Below, piece by piece: positions 45,197 through 57,748 of a DNA stretch of 64,000 nt (the stretch's first letter is position 1; the number at the start of each line of letters is the position of its first letter). Under the pieces are notes generated by a model. The model searched no databases, was not told the DNA's origin, and worked only from the letters and a program-made list of their open reading frames with translations. The stretch comes from Narthecium ossifragum (lineage: Eukaryota > Streptophyta > Magnoliopsida > Dioscoreales > Nartheciaceae), in contig OY986965.1 in assembly GCA_963920575.1 (NCBI GenBank), forward strand, positions 22,394,047 through 22,458,046. Reading direction: 5' to 3'. A program made the translations under genes and the position numbers.

Positions 45197-46245
45197 GGCA
45201 CGTTTATGGGGTTAAGCTTTTAGGGTTAAGTAGGGTTAAAGTCGAAAATGGGGTTAAACTTCTTTATCTCATTTACACTCATTAAATATATTCTAATATT
45301 ATTTTGATGATGTCAATATATAAATAATAATAAAATAATATATTTTTTATATGATGTGAACCAATCATGGTATAACACGTGGCATGTGGGACCCACCTAT
45401 ATTAATATTATATTATAATAATATGTTATTGATATTATTTAATACACTACATATAGGATTTTTTTTTTACGCCCTTTGACTTTTTTATGCGCTTCTAAAA
45501 ATACATCCAAATATTTTTATGATGGTATAAAAATATTTACGTGAGTAGTAATATTTTTTGTGCGTATTTGTTTTTCTACGTGCAAATATTTTTGTATGCG
45601 TTTTTATGAACGTATAAAAACTTTTGCGCACGCATAATTTTTTTTATTATATGCGTACTGTATTAAATAATATTATTCATATGTTATTATAAAAAAATAT
45701 TAATATAAGTGGGTCCACATGCCACATGTCATATCATGATTGATCTACATCATGTAAAAAATATGTTTATTTTATATTATTTTAATAATAAATATTAAAT
45801 TATTATTATTATATTAATATAAGTGGGTCTGTATGGGGATGCATTGATGTGTACAAACATTATTTTATATTATTTTAATATTAATATTATTTTATATTAT
45901 TTTAATAATAAATATTAAAATAATATTATTATATTAATATAATTGGGTCCACATGGGGATGTATTGATGCAATATTATATATTTTATACACTTTAAGTAC
46001 AAATATTTTAATTAACTTAATAATTAATTCAAATATTATAATCTTAACCCAATAGATTACCCACTATTATAATATTATATAGTTTATGCATTTTATAATT
46101 TTTATCCTTATCCCAATCTTAATCCACTATCTTACCCATGTTTTTAAACCAAACGCCAAAAGTGGGTTAAGTTTACCCTCATTTCTTATCCTCCCCCTAA
46201 CCCCCTTAACCCTATTCCTCTTAACCCCGAACCAAACTGGGGCTA
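45197..46245. mobile_element. MITE-like element with GGGGTTAAG ends
   Basis: Starts 'gcacgtttatggggttaagc' and ends 'cttaaccccgaaccaaactgggg'; the ends are inverted copies of each other in part. The interior is AT-rich with three copies of 'atattaatataa.tgggtc' (about 45690, 45812, 45930). No coding capacity. Confidence 0.55.
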
Positions 46246-46520
46246 TAGCTTCCGTTTGGTTGGGGGTTAAGAGGGTTAGGGTTAACGGGGTTAGGGGTAA
46301 AAAAGTGGGGATAAGAAATGGGGGTAAACTTAACCCACTTTGGCGTTTGGCTCAGAAAGAAGGGTAGGTTAGTGGGTTAAGCTTTGGATAAGGGTAAGAA
46401 CACTCCCAGGTATATATAATATTATATTTATGGGTAACCTGGTGGGTTAAGATTATAATATTTGAATTAATTACTAAGTTAATTAAAATATGTGTATGTA
46501 AAGTGCATACATAAGATAAT
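45960..46520. repeat. Long inverted repeat, arms about 270 bp
   Basis: 46251-46520 is an inverted, diverged copy of about 45960-46237, from 'gtttggtt.ggggttaagagg' at the centre out to 'aattaattaaaatat' at the edges. The spacer is about 14 bp, so the region could fold into one large hairpin. Confidence 0.7.
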
Positions 46521-46696
46521 ATATCAACTATCCAATGGCTTTATTTCTTAGTCATCGCACGCTCGCAGTCTACCTCGGCACCACCACCACAACCAATTTG
46601 TGTTACAATCAATTCCCAGAATACCGCCTAACCCATCTTTCTCTATTCCACTATTAAGTTAAGTTTTCGGTATTTGTAAACTGAACTGTATAAAAT

Positions 46697-47027
46697 TTAC
46701 ACTATTATATTGTTACATAAAATGGAGTAAAAATATATTATAGTAAAGTATAATATTACTACCCCACCCGTCCTATTCGACGCCTCCACCGGCGAATCCT
46801 TCTCAACTAAGGCCCGCTTACCCGCCATCGGCTGCAAACGGCCACTCTTCCGCCATCGTGTGCAATGATGCCCGCCCGACCTCCACCAGATCGTATAGCT
46901 CGGCGGTGTTGAAGTCGTTCTTGCCGGCGCTATCACTGCCAACGATGTACATGTGACCTCCACCTATGACATTAAGAATCGTATCCCAAGGTGGCATAGC
47001 ATGGTCACGTGTCATGGTTGTAAACAT
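46697..47027 (-). pseudogene. Possible kelch-like fragment
   Basis: One frame reads GGGHMYIVGSDSAGKND then FNTAELYDLVEVG, which has the spacing of a kelch repeat. Frame changes and stops follow. No neighbouring F-box is seen. Weak call; GC-rich within AT-rich flanks. Confidence 0.25.
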
Positions 47028-47250
47028 AAATCCAACCCCATGCGGACCAACTTATATTAATATAATAATAATAATAATTTATTATATATTATTAGAATAT
47101 ATAAAATGAATACATATGAATATGTTTCTATCTCTCTCCCCCGTTTTATCTGTCTCCCCAACCGCCGCGCCCACTCCGGCCACCTCGCCGCCGGTGGCGA
47201 GCAGGATCCGAGGGACAACCGGTGCGGTGTGGATCGGTTAATCAACCGAT

Positions 47251-48097
47251 GCACACCGAACCGTTGGATTGAACCAGATCCAATGGTTAAAAAAAACTTC
47301 ATCTTTGCGAGCTCCTCGCCGGACTCCGGTAGCGACCTTGAGCTCGTAGGGCATGGAGGCCTCGTCAGGTAGCGTCAGGGAGGAATAGGAGGTATATGGG
47401 ACCTTGTCACTGGTGGATCTCAGGAGGACCTTGACAAGGTGAGGCGTCCGAGTGGCCATGGGCCAGCGTTGGAAGTCGTTGGGGAAAACTCTTGGGGTCG
47501 GGGGGTGCTAGATCCGGGGGAAATGGAGGAGCTTGACGATGGTTGATGGTCGGGGTTGACGTCAGAGGCGACAGGGAAGACCCTCGCGGACGAAGGGGAT
47601 CTCACTGGAGATCGAGACGGCGACGGGGAGGAGCAGGGGATGCCACGAGTGGCTGCGCGTCAGTGGAGTGGAAAGGGTGGGGGTTTGTCGCGGGTGGCTG
47701 CGGCTTCACCAGAGAAGGAGGGAGTGGGTTGCGAGGTTTCGCCGGAAGGAATGGGTACTCGTCTGGATGGAGGAGAAGGTGGGTCGAGGAATGGGGAGAG
47801 GTGGAGAAGGTGCTGAGTATGGTTGGAGTGTGGAGCTCACCGGAGAGGATGAGCTCGCCGGAGGTAGAGATGGCTCGCGAGGAGATGACTGGTGGTGTCT
47901 ATCAAGATTATGGGGTTGGTGCTTGCAATGAGAGGGGAAGAGAAAGAGAGAGATAAACCAAGCTGGGAGAAGCTGGATCTGGTGTCGGGGTTGCAGAGGG
48001 AGGCCATGACGGGAGTTTGCCGAGGAGCTGGATATGATCTTGACCGTAGTTTTTTTTTAAATCGTCCGATCTAGACCGATCCGATGGTTCGGTGTGC
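47251..48097. mobile_element. TIR-bounded GC-rich segment (Pack-type candidate)
   Basis: The ends are inverted: GCACACCGAACC(G/A)T(T/C)GGAT at 47251 and inverse at 48097, followed inward by diverging sequence and A-runs on both sides. The inside is GC-rich with open frames on the plus strand (47543-47956) and no recognised domain. Left of it, 47226-47258 forms a 15-bp imperfect hairpin. No target duplication found. Confidence 0.45.
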
Positions 48098-48242
48098 ATA
48101 TAAAATTCACCGTAAAAAAATATTCAGACTACTCTCAATTTGGTGAAAATCAGTCTTCGCCCACTAGACCGCTAACCGCGGCTACACCATTCCACTACAT
48201 TGACACAATACATGTTAAACTTAGAAAGATAAGTCAGATACA

Positions 48243-48539
48243 TCAACGCAAGAAGAAAATCATAAGTACGACAACAATTATTGCGACAAGTACATAGCAA
48301 ACGGTAGAAGAAAACAACGCACTAGGGTCAACACGTGTCGTGGTTGACTCCGCATAAGATATCATGGTCACTCCCTCGTAATAAGCCTTGTTGTAATCTT
48401 CAAAAGATTGGGATGCTTCAGCCAAAGTTTTAAATTTGTGATAACATGCACTTTGGTACATGTCGACTTCTGCGTGACACTCATGTCACGTTGCATAGAT
48501 TCCTGGCCTCCGACCTCGGTAGACAACATAATAACTCAT
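48243..48539 (-). pseudogene. Small RNase H1-N/viroplasmin-type domain protein with C-terminal membrane anchor
   Basis: 98 codons from ATG 48539. Residues 3-46 fit the RNase H1 N-terminal (hybrid-binding, also called caulimovirus viroplasmin) fold: YYVVYRGRRPGIYAT, then a TGA (48486-48488) exactly where the family has Trp, then CHAEVDMYQ and HKFKTLAEASQSF. Residues about 78-97 are a hydrophobic helix (CYVLVAIIVVVLMIFF) ending in Arg, a typical tail anchor. There is no RNase H catalytic domain. It lies just downstream of, and on the same strand as, the Harbinger transposase. The known domain binds RNA-DNA hybrids or double-stranded RNA; the anchored form is my inference. The TGA makes it a probable recent pseudogene. 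Confidence 0.65.
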
Positions 48540-48628
48540 CTACAAAAAACAATTCAACAAAATTAAATAAAATTCAGCGATAACAGATAAACATATGTGA
48601 TAAGCAACAAGTGTATACTCTACAAACC

Positions 48629-51225
48629 TCACCTATTCACCCACAATTCTAGTGCAATTCTGTCACGCAATAAATCACCCTCACAAGATTCTTCTAACTG
48701 AGATGTTCATTGTGGATGTCTACGTGGATCTTCATTTCCCGCCGCTTGGGCAGGTTGTGAGAGATCAGATTGACGTAAAAGGGCATCAAGTGGATGATTT
48801 CTTATGATATAGTTATGGATTAGGCAACATGCCATTACTATCTTCGTTTGCACTAAAAAGGGATATGGTTGCATTATTCGTAGGATCTTAAAACGCTGCT
48901 TCAGAACTTGATACGAGTCGATCCGACTCGACCAACTGGATCCGAACCCAGAAGAGGAACCAAACTGGTTCAGACTCTTTCCTAGTTTGACTTGGTCTTA
49001 CCTAGTTCAAACTAGAGTATTTGATTAGGATTTATTATTATTCTTTTATTGAGTCCTAGTTGATATTTGATTGTTAGGAATTAATTATGAGTCCCTTTGA
49101 GTTAGGAAGTTGAGTTGAGTTTGAAAGCCTTATTACTTGCTAATTAAGCAAGGGGGTTTTTTAGTTGGATTAGGACTCTGTCAAGGTCTCTATAAAAGGA
49201 CCTCATTAGTTTGTATTAGGTTATGGATGATGAATGATGATGAATAGTTGATAGAATATCTTAGGAGTAGAATATCATAGGAGTAGAAGTAATATAGATT
49301 CCACCAGATATCCACCATTGATCCACCTTCTTCCTCGTCGGTCATCTTCTCCGCAGCCGGCACCGCCTCCACCGGAATTTCTCTCTCCACGCCACTTTCT
49401 CTCTCCGCCACCTCAGCGACCCCACGCCACATCAGCGCCACGTAATCGCCATCTTCTTCCTCTCTTCTCTTCCGCGTGCTGCAACCCTACCCCCGGCCGT
49501 CCCCGTCACCTCCAAAGTCCACCTTCGACTTCCCCTGTAGCCCACGACCTCGCCAAGCCGCTCGTCCACCTCCGTCGTCACCTCCGGCGCCGTCCTCGAC
49601 AACCCGACCTCCGCCCCTTCGCTGTCAACCCACTTTCGACCCCTATCTCACCCTCCAAACCACATAAATCCCTCGCCTATCCTTCCCGACCATTTTCCCG
49701 ACGTCCCAAGCCCACTCCGAGCTCCCCGTCGTCGAACCCCGATGCCGGCCACCTCTAAACCCACTGCCGACCTCGTAGATCCAGCCAATCCACCGCCTAT
49801 CTCCAAGATCCAATCCAGTGGATCTCTTCCCCATCACCCCACGACCCTTCCTGCCATTATCCCGACCGCCGCCGCCGCCCCTACGACGGCGATCCACTCC
49901 GGCGACTTCTCAGCCATCGGATCATCCCAGCCAACCTTGACCTAATTGGCTCAACCAACTTAACCGGTTCAGCCAAGCCACTTAGCCCAATCCAGTCAAG
50001 CCTGATCCAATTCCTTGAGCCAGATCCGATCCAGCTAGCCAGATTAGCCAATTGGACTCAAATCAAGTCCGATCATGCCAATTCTGATCGATTGGAGCAG
50101 TAGAGACCCGATACGAGAGGATTACGAGTAGACCGCTCGTATCAGAACTCCAAATGACCTTTCAACCTGATTACACAATTGTCCATGACGATGGTTGTAA
50201 ATGTCCTTAAGAGTCAACACATCCACGAGTCCGTCCACCACGGACATTCGCAAATTCACCAATATGGTATCGTGATCCTCTGTACAGTGCCAGAAATTTT
50301 CGAGTGTTTGCATAACCCGAATCGACTAGGTAGAATTTACCTACAAGTGATCGCATCGTCATCGTTAGATCAAGTCATTAGAGCAAATATATAAGCGCAT
50401 TTGACGAGACCGAAATACCTTCTGGAACTGTGAGATCGCCATCTTCAATTGCCGTATTTAAGACACGCATATCTGGCGCTGAACCTTCGCAACTGGGAAC
50501 CACAAGGAGAAATTGTAAATCAAAGTCCACGACGCCCATAACATTCTGTGATATGGTCCCCTTGCGGTTACGAAATCTCGGTTGCAGGTCTCTGCTAACA
50601 ATTGCATGAATATGCGTGTCATCAATTGCACCAATGGCATTCTGCGAAATACAGTTATCACATTAAGGCCATGGAACATAAGAACATGCTAGAGTGCACA
50701 ACGTTGCAAGCTATTCATGCATTTTACCTTAAATGGGCCCCAAATGGAGTTCCCCTCCAACTTATGGTGGACGCCGACATTATCATCATCAGGGAGTTGC
50801 ATGTATTCAGATCTCAATTCTATTACAACATCCAAGACGTGATTGAAAATTCAACCTATTGTTTCTCCAGAATGTTGAAATTTCTCTGCCAGCACTCTGT
50901 TAGAAACTGCATGACCAATCCCGTGAAGAAAGATTGCAAGTTGCTCATTGCTTGTCACATTTGATGTGTCATTAATCAAGCACTGTTCCTCCAATGTACG
51001 ACACAAACCGTGAAACACTTTCTTTGACAGTCGAAACAATTCTGGACATCTTGTTTCATGACCATCCATGATATCATTGATTAGTTGATGCCCGGTGAAA
51101 GGCCTAGTGCGGCACGACACTAGACCTGGCCGTTGCGAAGTAGATGAAATATCTTCTACAACTATGTCAATAATCATGTCCTCCTCTTCCGATGACCCCG
51201 ATGAGCTCTCGTATGAAAGAAAACT
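48629..51225 (-). pseudogene. Harbinger-type DDE transposase, split by solo LTR
   Basis: Exon 1 51225-50728 (acidic start MSFLSYESS, helix-turn region GIGHAVSNRVLAEKF, HSGETI), exon 2 50641-50419 (first catalytic Asp in NAIGAIDDTHIHA, then VVDFDLQFL), exon 3 from 50340 (second Asp in YLVDSGYANTRKF, YRGSRYHIGEF, catalytic Glu in QVERSFGVL). The solo LTR 48909-50144 interrupts immediately after, and the end (KILRIMQPYPFLVQTKIV, CCLIHNYI) resumes at 48903. TGA at 50851-50853 and a frameshift near 50215-50270 also break it. It would cut and paste the element at TTA/TAA sites. All three catalytic residues are still visible. Confidence 0.85.
48909..50144 (+). mobile_element. Solo LTR, TSD GAACT, inside the transposase gene
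   Basis: 1236 bp from TGATACGAG to CTCGTATCA with GAACT at 48904-48908 and 50145-50149. TATA-like TATAAAAGG at 49191-49199 on the plus strand is followed by a GC-rich, CT-rich 600 bp. The TATA position and size suggest a Copia-type LTR, but no internal region is present to prove this. Confidence 0.88.
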
Positions 51226-51255
51226 CATTTCTGCCAAACATTTAATATTAACCAT

Positions 51256-53885
51256 TTTTGGAAATAAAATATATTATTATTATTCATAGGTGATGAGTGT
51301 AAAGTGGGTGACAACTAAGCAACAAGCAAAGTTGCTGATAATATTAACTAGGAATTAAATCCCCAATCCCCATTGAAAAACCAAGCTAACGGAGAAGAAA
51401 TTAAATTAGGGTCAATAGCTTCTTGGTGCTAGCCACGATCCCCTTTATTACCATAGTATAGTTGTTGAATAATAGCTAGCTACCTATTATCCACTTGTAG
51501 TCATCTATCTTATTCAACTACTAAAAATAGGATATTCATATTTTATTACCGTACTAAGAATACATCAATCGATAATCACAAAAGAGGTTTCTACTGAGTC
51601 ACTTATTCTATCATCACCACTAATTACTCAAGCTCTCAGATTCAAATCAGGAACACATGCATAGTTGATAGATCACCATGTTCACACAATCATTTGCATG
51701 TCAATCCAAGCCAAAGCATATAAGTAAAACATCTAACAATTCTTATCTCAATCTATTCAACACCACCACCTTCCAAATCTACTGAGGAGTAGAACATTAC
51801 ATAACCATGAGTAGAGAGGAACTGACCTCCTTATATACAACACTCCACCACTAGGCCATAGCATATCATTAAAGCATATACAAACAAAATCTACCTACTT
51901 TCTATGATAGCAACACAACTATCACCTAGACCAGTCATATCCAACATCAAGTCAAAATCTCGGTTACATGTCCAATAGCATTGTATCTAGCCCGGTCAAC
52001 AAAGTTTGGATCACATGTTCAAACAACAAATATAAATTATACTAATGTCCAACAGTATCTGGACTGCATGATCACATGCATCCTGACAGCATCTGTCTTG
52101 TCATATCCAGTCTTCTCATATCCAACAAAAATTGCTGCATCCATGGTCAACAAAGTGATTGTGAGGTACTGATTAAAGTGGAGTTAAAGTGAGCTGCTGA
52201 TTCAATAAAGTGGATACAATGCTGAACTCATACCCAAATTTTTACTGTGACTAATGGCCACCACAGATTTAGACCCACTCAACGAGAACATATTTGATTT
52301 GAGGAGTTGGGAGTCCTCAGGATCATCAGATGCATACATTATTCCAGCTCTGAAATATCACTTTTCTGCAAATACAGAAATTGTAGATGAATGAGCAGAA
52401 GTAACTCACTATGCCAAGAGAGGAAAAAATGGCAGCAAGAAAAACCAAGCTCTCAGAAGTAACATTTTAAAAAGATTATTGCAGTGCATTGATTCATTTT
52501 AACTATTGTGTCAGGGACCTTTGCTTGTGAAGAATTCTACAATTAAGAAGCCAGATAAAAAGGTTGTTAAAAAAAATGCTTTGTTGCCAAGCATTAATTA
52601 TGTCAAGTCAAAGAAAATAATCACATAGAGCTATTTATATTTTTTACTTAGAGATCATGATAAATATACTATTTCAGTGCATTGCTTCATAGTAAGTAAA
52701 TGCATAAATAGCTGGGCTTCCAGCATAATAGCAAGCAAAACTAAATCAATGGCTTCATTCTAAAGTCTCCCCAAACATTAGCCAAGAAATTAGGAATGCA
52801 AGTGAAGATTTTCTACATCTTCACAGCTCATTTTTTCTGAAATTTACAGCAATCTAAGATTTTGAAATATATTACTAAAGTTCATGTCATGCATGGCAAC
52901 TGAAGCAAGTTTTTTTTTATGTATACATCCATGCTTAGGTAAATTCCTCTACAACATGAGCTTAACTTCCAAAGCTTCATTCAACCTTAAGCCATTATCA
53001 CTAACCACATTAAAATTCATCAAATGTTTTCACATATGACTTAGGTATATATGTTTATCTTGTTTATGTCCTTAATCAAGCCAAGCACCTACTGAATCAT
53101 ACTGATTACTTGACTGGTTATAAATAACAGATAACAGTTGGATTCTTCTTTTAGTGCAAAAAAAATTTCTATTCTTTCCAGCATAGTATCAACAAGCATT
53201 GCCAGCTCAACTCTAATTTGTCCAAAAGCGGAATAACTCAAATCATACAAGTATATGTCTTGATCAGGTAGGTAGTGTACTTAACTATACTTTTATATCT
53301 ATTAAGGTATGCTTGCTGTTCAAGGAAATTAATACACTAGTTGTTACAACTTTCTTGCAAATATATTCTTTTAGTACACATAACTGATCAAAGTTGCCAG
53401 CAAAAATGCATAAAATAATAGTAAATGATCCACTCATTCTTCCATTCCTAGAATCAGTGTTTGCTGATTGAGGTCCCATACATTTGGTAGGTTGATTTAT
53501 AATTAAATCACCTCTAATATTTGTTAGGTGTGCCACCAAACTATCACAACCTTGGTCCATCTCTATTTGCCATTATGAAAATCACAAGACAAGAAAAGGC
53601 CAATTCCTAGAACATGACTTGGTGGGTGGGCTGAAAGCATATGGATTGAAACCCTAGAACATGATAACTTGGTGGGTGGGACAATAAGCGAAGCAAATAT
53701 ATGATCCATCTTCAAAACTGACAACTTAATAATGGCAAACCCTTTTAGCTTACCAGTAATTTCTACATGACGTGTAACACATGAATATAAAAGATATGTG
53801 ACATCGAACATGCTATGACAAACCCTAAGCTTATGCTAAATTTTAAAAAAGAGAGCTTAATTAAGAAAGGATCACTTAGACAAGT
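51256..53885. other. Harbinger interior between the two genes
   Basis: AT-rich, no gene recognised. Two copies of 'gaacatga..ttggtgggtggg' lie at about 53610 and 53656. Confidence 0.4.
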
Positions 53886-56702
53886 TCATCGCATCCAGTC
53901 CGGATCATTTCTGCCATCCGCGTTGGGGTCATCTTCTCGCATCCCATAGGACGTCCAGCCAAAATTGACTTGTTCCGCAGTGGATTGTGGACCATGTGGA
54001 GTATTCAAAGTAGATAAATGTGGGCGATAGGCATATGGGTATGGCATTTGCATGGGAGGAGGCCATATCGGTGGTTGGTATGATGCTGCATGATATGTGA
54101 AATTTGAAGATGGTTGTGTTTGGCTATTCATTCAATGTGAGTCAAACTTTTTCATCCGAGCATCTACCCATTTGCTCTGTAAAGTAGCGTCACTGAGACA
54201 TATGAATCCCTGCCTTTGTGTCTCATTTGCAAATACCTCGGTCAAATTGACCAAATTGTTAGGTGTTATGTCAGGCAATTTATGAGCCGCCGCCATACAG
54301 CTTGGAAAGGAGTAATCGTTGGATCTTCGCATCGCTTGCTCTTTCATATTAAACTTCCTTCGTAATTGTTATGCAAGTAGACGTGCCCCTTCACCCGTGC
54401 CTCCAACCATCTTCTTCTTACTTTTGTTCACAAGCTCCGGTTGACGACGCTTGCTGCGGGACGAACCAGATGCATCTGTGCCAGTGGCACTCTGATCGCT
54501 TACAAACGTCGTCGTTAAAACATTGTAAACTCAATCAAATATTAAATTTATATCCTTATTCAATCACTAAACTACTAGGTAGAAATAGCGGTGAAGTCGG
54601 GAGTCGATCCATAGGGAAAACGTTAGAAATCAAAATCAATTCTCAAAACCCTAAAACTAATGAAAAGAATCAAAGATAGAATAGAGTTATCTAAACTAAT
54701 AAATAAAAGAGATAAACGGTTGATCAATTTGAATCAATGGAGTAGTTCCTTAGGAATTACTCAATCCGCCCTAGTTCATTATTAGTCTTCTCTAGTTATC
54801 ATCTTGTTCCCTTCTCTCAACATTATGGATCATATGGCTACAAGCTCACATAAATCCCTAAAAGAAAGTTAATGTTCCCAACGACATAACCTATCTTTGC
54901 TTGGCATAGATTGTCTTTGGTCCTACAATTACCTTAAATTATACTACTCCTAATGACCGTGGCACAACCTATCTTCGCGTAGTATAGCTTATCTCAAAGG
55001 CAAACCAATAACTTCATGAAAACTATCTCATAAATCTCTACAATCAATCACAGAAATCATGTAGGACTGAAAATACGTCAAGGAACTCTGTTCCTTCAAC
55101 TCTATTAACAATAAAACCATATTCATGATATCATGCATCGAGAAGTTCACAAGAATCCAACCAAAGAAAAACCAAAACTACACTAGGGTTTAATGAATAA
55201 TCCTAAGTACAAGAATTAGCAACTCATCTTTTGGATGAAAGCCATCGGGTTGTAATAGGAAGCTGTCACCATCCACATCCTCTCCTTCTTCTTCTTCCTC
55301 CTCCAAAGATTGACAAAAAGATGAGAAGTTTTGCTGGAATAACCCCTTTTTATAATAAAACCCCTTAATACCGGAATTAGGGTTATGGCTAAGTTGAGTT
55401 GGACCTCTAGTGCAACTCGGAATTCCTAGTTTAATTCTGACTGCCTAAACTGGTCGCTACTGGGTTCAACCCGTCCGGAATTTGGAAATGTGCTCAACAG
55501 GAATGATGTAGATTAGGAAGGCTTCTATCCTCCCCCCGAAGATTTTATAATATTCGGACATATGTGTAATATTTGGTGAATATTCTCCTGAGCATCGACG
55601 GACCAGTTTCTAGCAGCTGTATATCTTCATAGTCTTCAAAATTGGTATTAATTTGTCTAGAATCTCGCCAAGTGTCCAACATGAAAGTTGTAGTTCTTGA
55701 AGTCTTCTATCACATACTAAATTTCCAGAATATTTAGACTTATAAAGAATTTCTGGGGAATATTCTCCTGACAGGCGGCGAAACAGTCTTTATCATATAA
55801 CTTCATCTTTTTAGCTGAATTCCTTGTATTTCTTCTCATATCATGATTAAATCTGAAATCAACTAACAAACAATTAAATACAACTACTCTAGGCCTAACA
55901 AAGGTAATTTAAGAGGTTTAATTAGGAATAATTAGTGACTCATCACACTCCCCCCCTCCCTGTAGCCGGTGTTTGTGGCGTGTCTTGGGATATCGGCTCA
56001 CTGTCATATGTATATTGCGAGCCATCACTGTATCTTGATGGCCTATACCCTCCCCCATATTCTACCTCTTCCCTAATATTAATACCAGATATACGCAATG
56101 GGTTAGTCCGAGGAGGGGTGACTGGGCATCGGTCGTTGTATCCGATGATCTCGTGCTCTCTGTCACTTCATCTGCATTCTGCTCTGCATTCTTCCGGTTG
56201 GTGGAATATCTAAACTCCCCAGTGGCAGTATTCTTGCTCGTTAGGAGTTCCATTACTTCATAGAAGACATAAACCTTGTCATTGAGAGGAGTGAATTTCC
56301 TACGATTCTGGAAGAATGGAAGCAAACATTAATTATAAAGGTGTCGGTGGACCATAATTTTGAATACTATGGTGGTACGCTCCTTACCCCGATGACCTCA
56401 TCCCACACCACGGCATCTGGTGGATCGACCATCCTCGTAGTGTTGTTATAACCCCATCCGGTCTTACCCAACAGCTCTTTGCAGACCGCATGTGTTTTTT
56501 TAAGGTTCTTCCACCTCGACTTGATGTGTTTTAACTCCAGCTTTTCTACTTGCCCTTCGTTGCACTTGTCGAGTGCTCTATCCCATGCCCGTTTGGTAAA
56601 ACTCCCGCCGGTTTGGGCTTTCCCAAGGTGTTCTAGTCTCAAATGCTCCAGGAGCACATAATCCTGGGCATCGGACCAATTTCCTATCCTTGATATTGGC
56701 AT
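53886..56702 (-). pseudogene. Harbinger ORF1, Myb/SANT-like DNA-binding protein, split by solo LTR
   Basis: Exon 1 from ATG 56702 encodes a Myb/SANT-like domain (NWSDAQDYVLLEHL, KSRWKNLKKTHAVCKELL, PPDAVVWDEVIG). It ends at GTAAGG (about 56388). Exon 2 starts after CCAG at about 56309 (NRRKFTPLNDKVYVFYEVM). The solo LTR 54493-55945 then interrupts. Beyond it are a basic KRRQPELVNKSKKK region, a helical segment (PDITPNNLVNLTEVF) and a Pro/Tyr-rich tail, with stops at about 54370 and 54132. In the family this protein binds subterminal sites and carries the transposase into the nucleus. Confidence 0.75.
54493..55945 (-). mobile_element. Athila-like solo LTR, TSD CACTC
   Basis: 1453 bp from TGATCGCTTAC to GTGACTCATCA, with CACTC at 54488-54492 and 55946-55950. 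It aligns along its length with the solo LTR at 57749 ('tttaattaggaataattagtgactcatca', 'gtcgatccatagggaaaacg'). Confidence 0.9.
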
Positions 56703-57748
56703 ATTTCTGTATTAAACAAACAATTATGTTCACATAAGCTAACGTAAGCGTTTTCTATGCATTTATATACATCCAGACATCACATATATGTTCGCTATTG
56801 TAAAAATATAGTGACAAACTGATGGACCTAAACTTGAATGGGTAAATCATGCACATTCTCTTTATTGTAGAGAGGTGAACTTATTTACGGAGATCAAGGA
56901 ATGTTATGCACGGATTGGACCATCTACTGTCCCATTAAGCAGTGTCTTCAAAAGATTGGGCATATAGTGTACGCTTGTGTAGAGCTAACAATGGGTGGCA
57001 CAATTTCACACAATTTCACATGAGACTATGTTTGTGGCATTTCGGGAATGATCCTCAACCTTGTGCCGCACATACATGCACTAAACGATACTTATGCACA
57101 CTCTGTTTTGAATAGTCATATACTCAACTGTCAAGTAGGGGACATAGATCCGTTGGCATGCATAATCAGAAGAATCAAAATGGCTCTGGAGCATGCTTTC
57201 CCATATTACATCCCAACCCAAAGCGATGAAGAAAATTTAAAGCAAGAAACGATAAACAAGTATGGTTTACGGTCAGCACCCATTAAACAACTTCAGGTTG
57301 CCCGATCTTGAACAATTTAAACTCTCTAGAGAGAGATATATTCGTAGGAATCAATTAGAAGAGGAGAATCAAATTTAGAAATTTATGTACAGAACCTAAC
57401 CAAAAGCTTCTTAATCTGAAGCATGTTTCCAGCACAGTGACACAATGAATGAAACCACACCCATTTATATATGTTCATCTAATTGTATTACCAGAGAGAC
57501 ACGAAACAACGATAAGATCGATGGCAGAGTGATAGAACAAACCCACCAGCATGACATAAAACAAATCAAATCAAAACCCACTATAATATCAAGTTAATCA
57601 TAAGCCATAATACAAAGGGGAATCAAGAAAGCAAGGTTAAAAGAACACAACAAAATATACCGCAAGAAATACAACAAGACAACATACTATCAGCCAGATT
57701 ACTACGCATATGAACTAAGTAGTAGACGGTAAAAAGCAGCATGATAGA
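56703..57748. other. Flank of the Harbinger genes, no gene recognised
   Basis: AT-rich. 57048-57311 contains an 87-codon frame without similarity that I recognise. The Harbinger right terminus may lie here. Confidence 0.3.

Larger units (their letters stand above)
48243..56702 (-). mobile_element. PIF/Harbinger-type element genes, interrupted by two solo LTRs
   Basis: A Myb/SANT-like ORF (56702-53886) followed by a DDE transposase (51225-48629) on the same strand is the two-gene layout of autonomous PIF/Harbinger elements. The extent is that of the recognised genes; I could not locate terminal repeats or a TAA duplication. Removing the LTRs (48909-50144, 54493-55945) leaves about 5.8 kb, a normal size for the superfamily. 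Confidence 0.75.

Noticed and set aside
48243..48539. Integrated caulimovirus inclusion-body gene
   Set aside because: The viroplasmin-type domain alone is also the N-terminus of cellular RNase H1. No movement protein, coat or viral RT is found nearby, and the C-terminal membrane helix is not viral.
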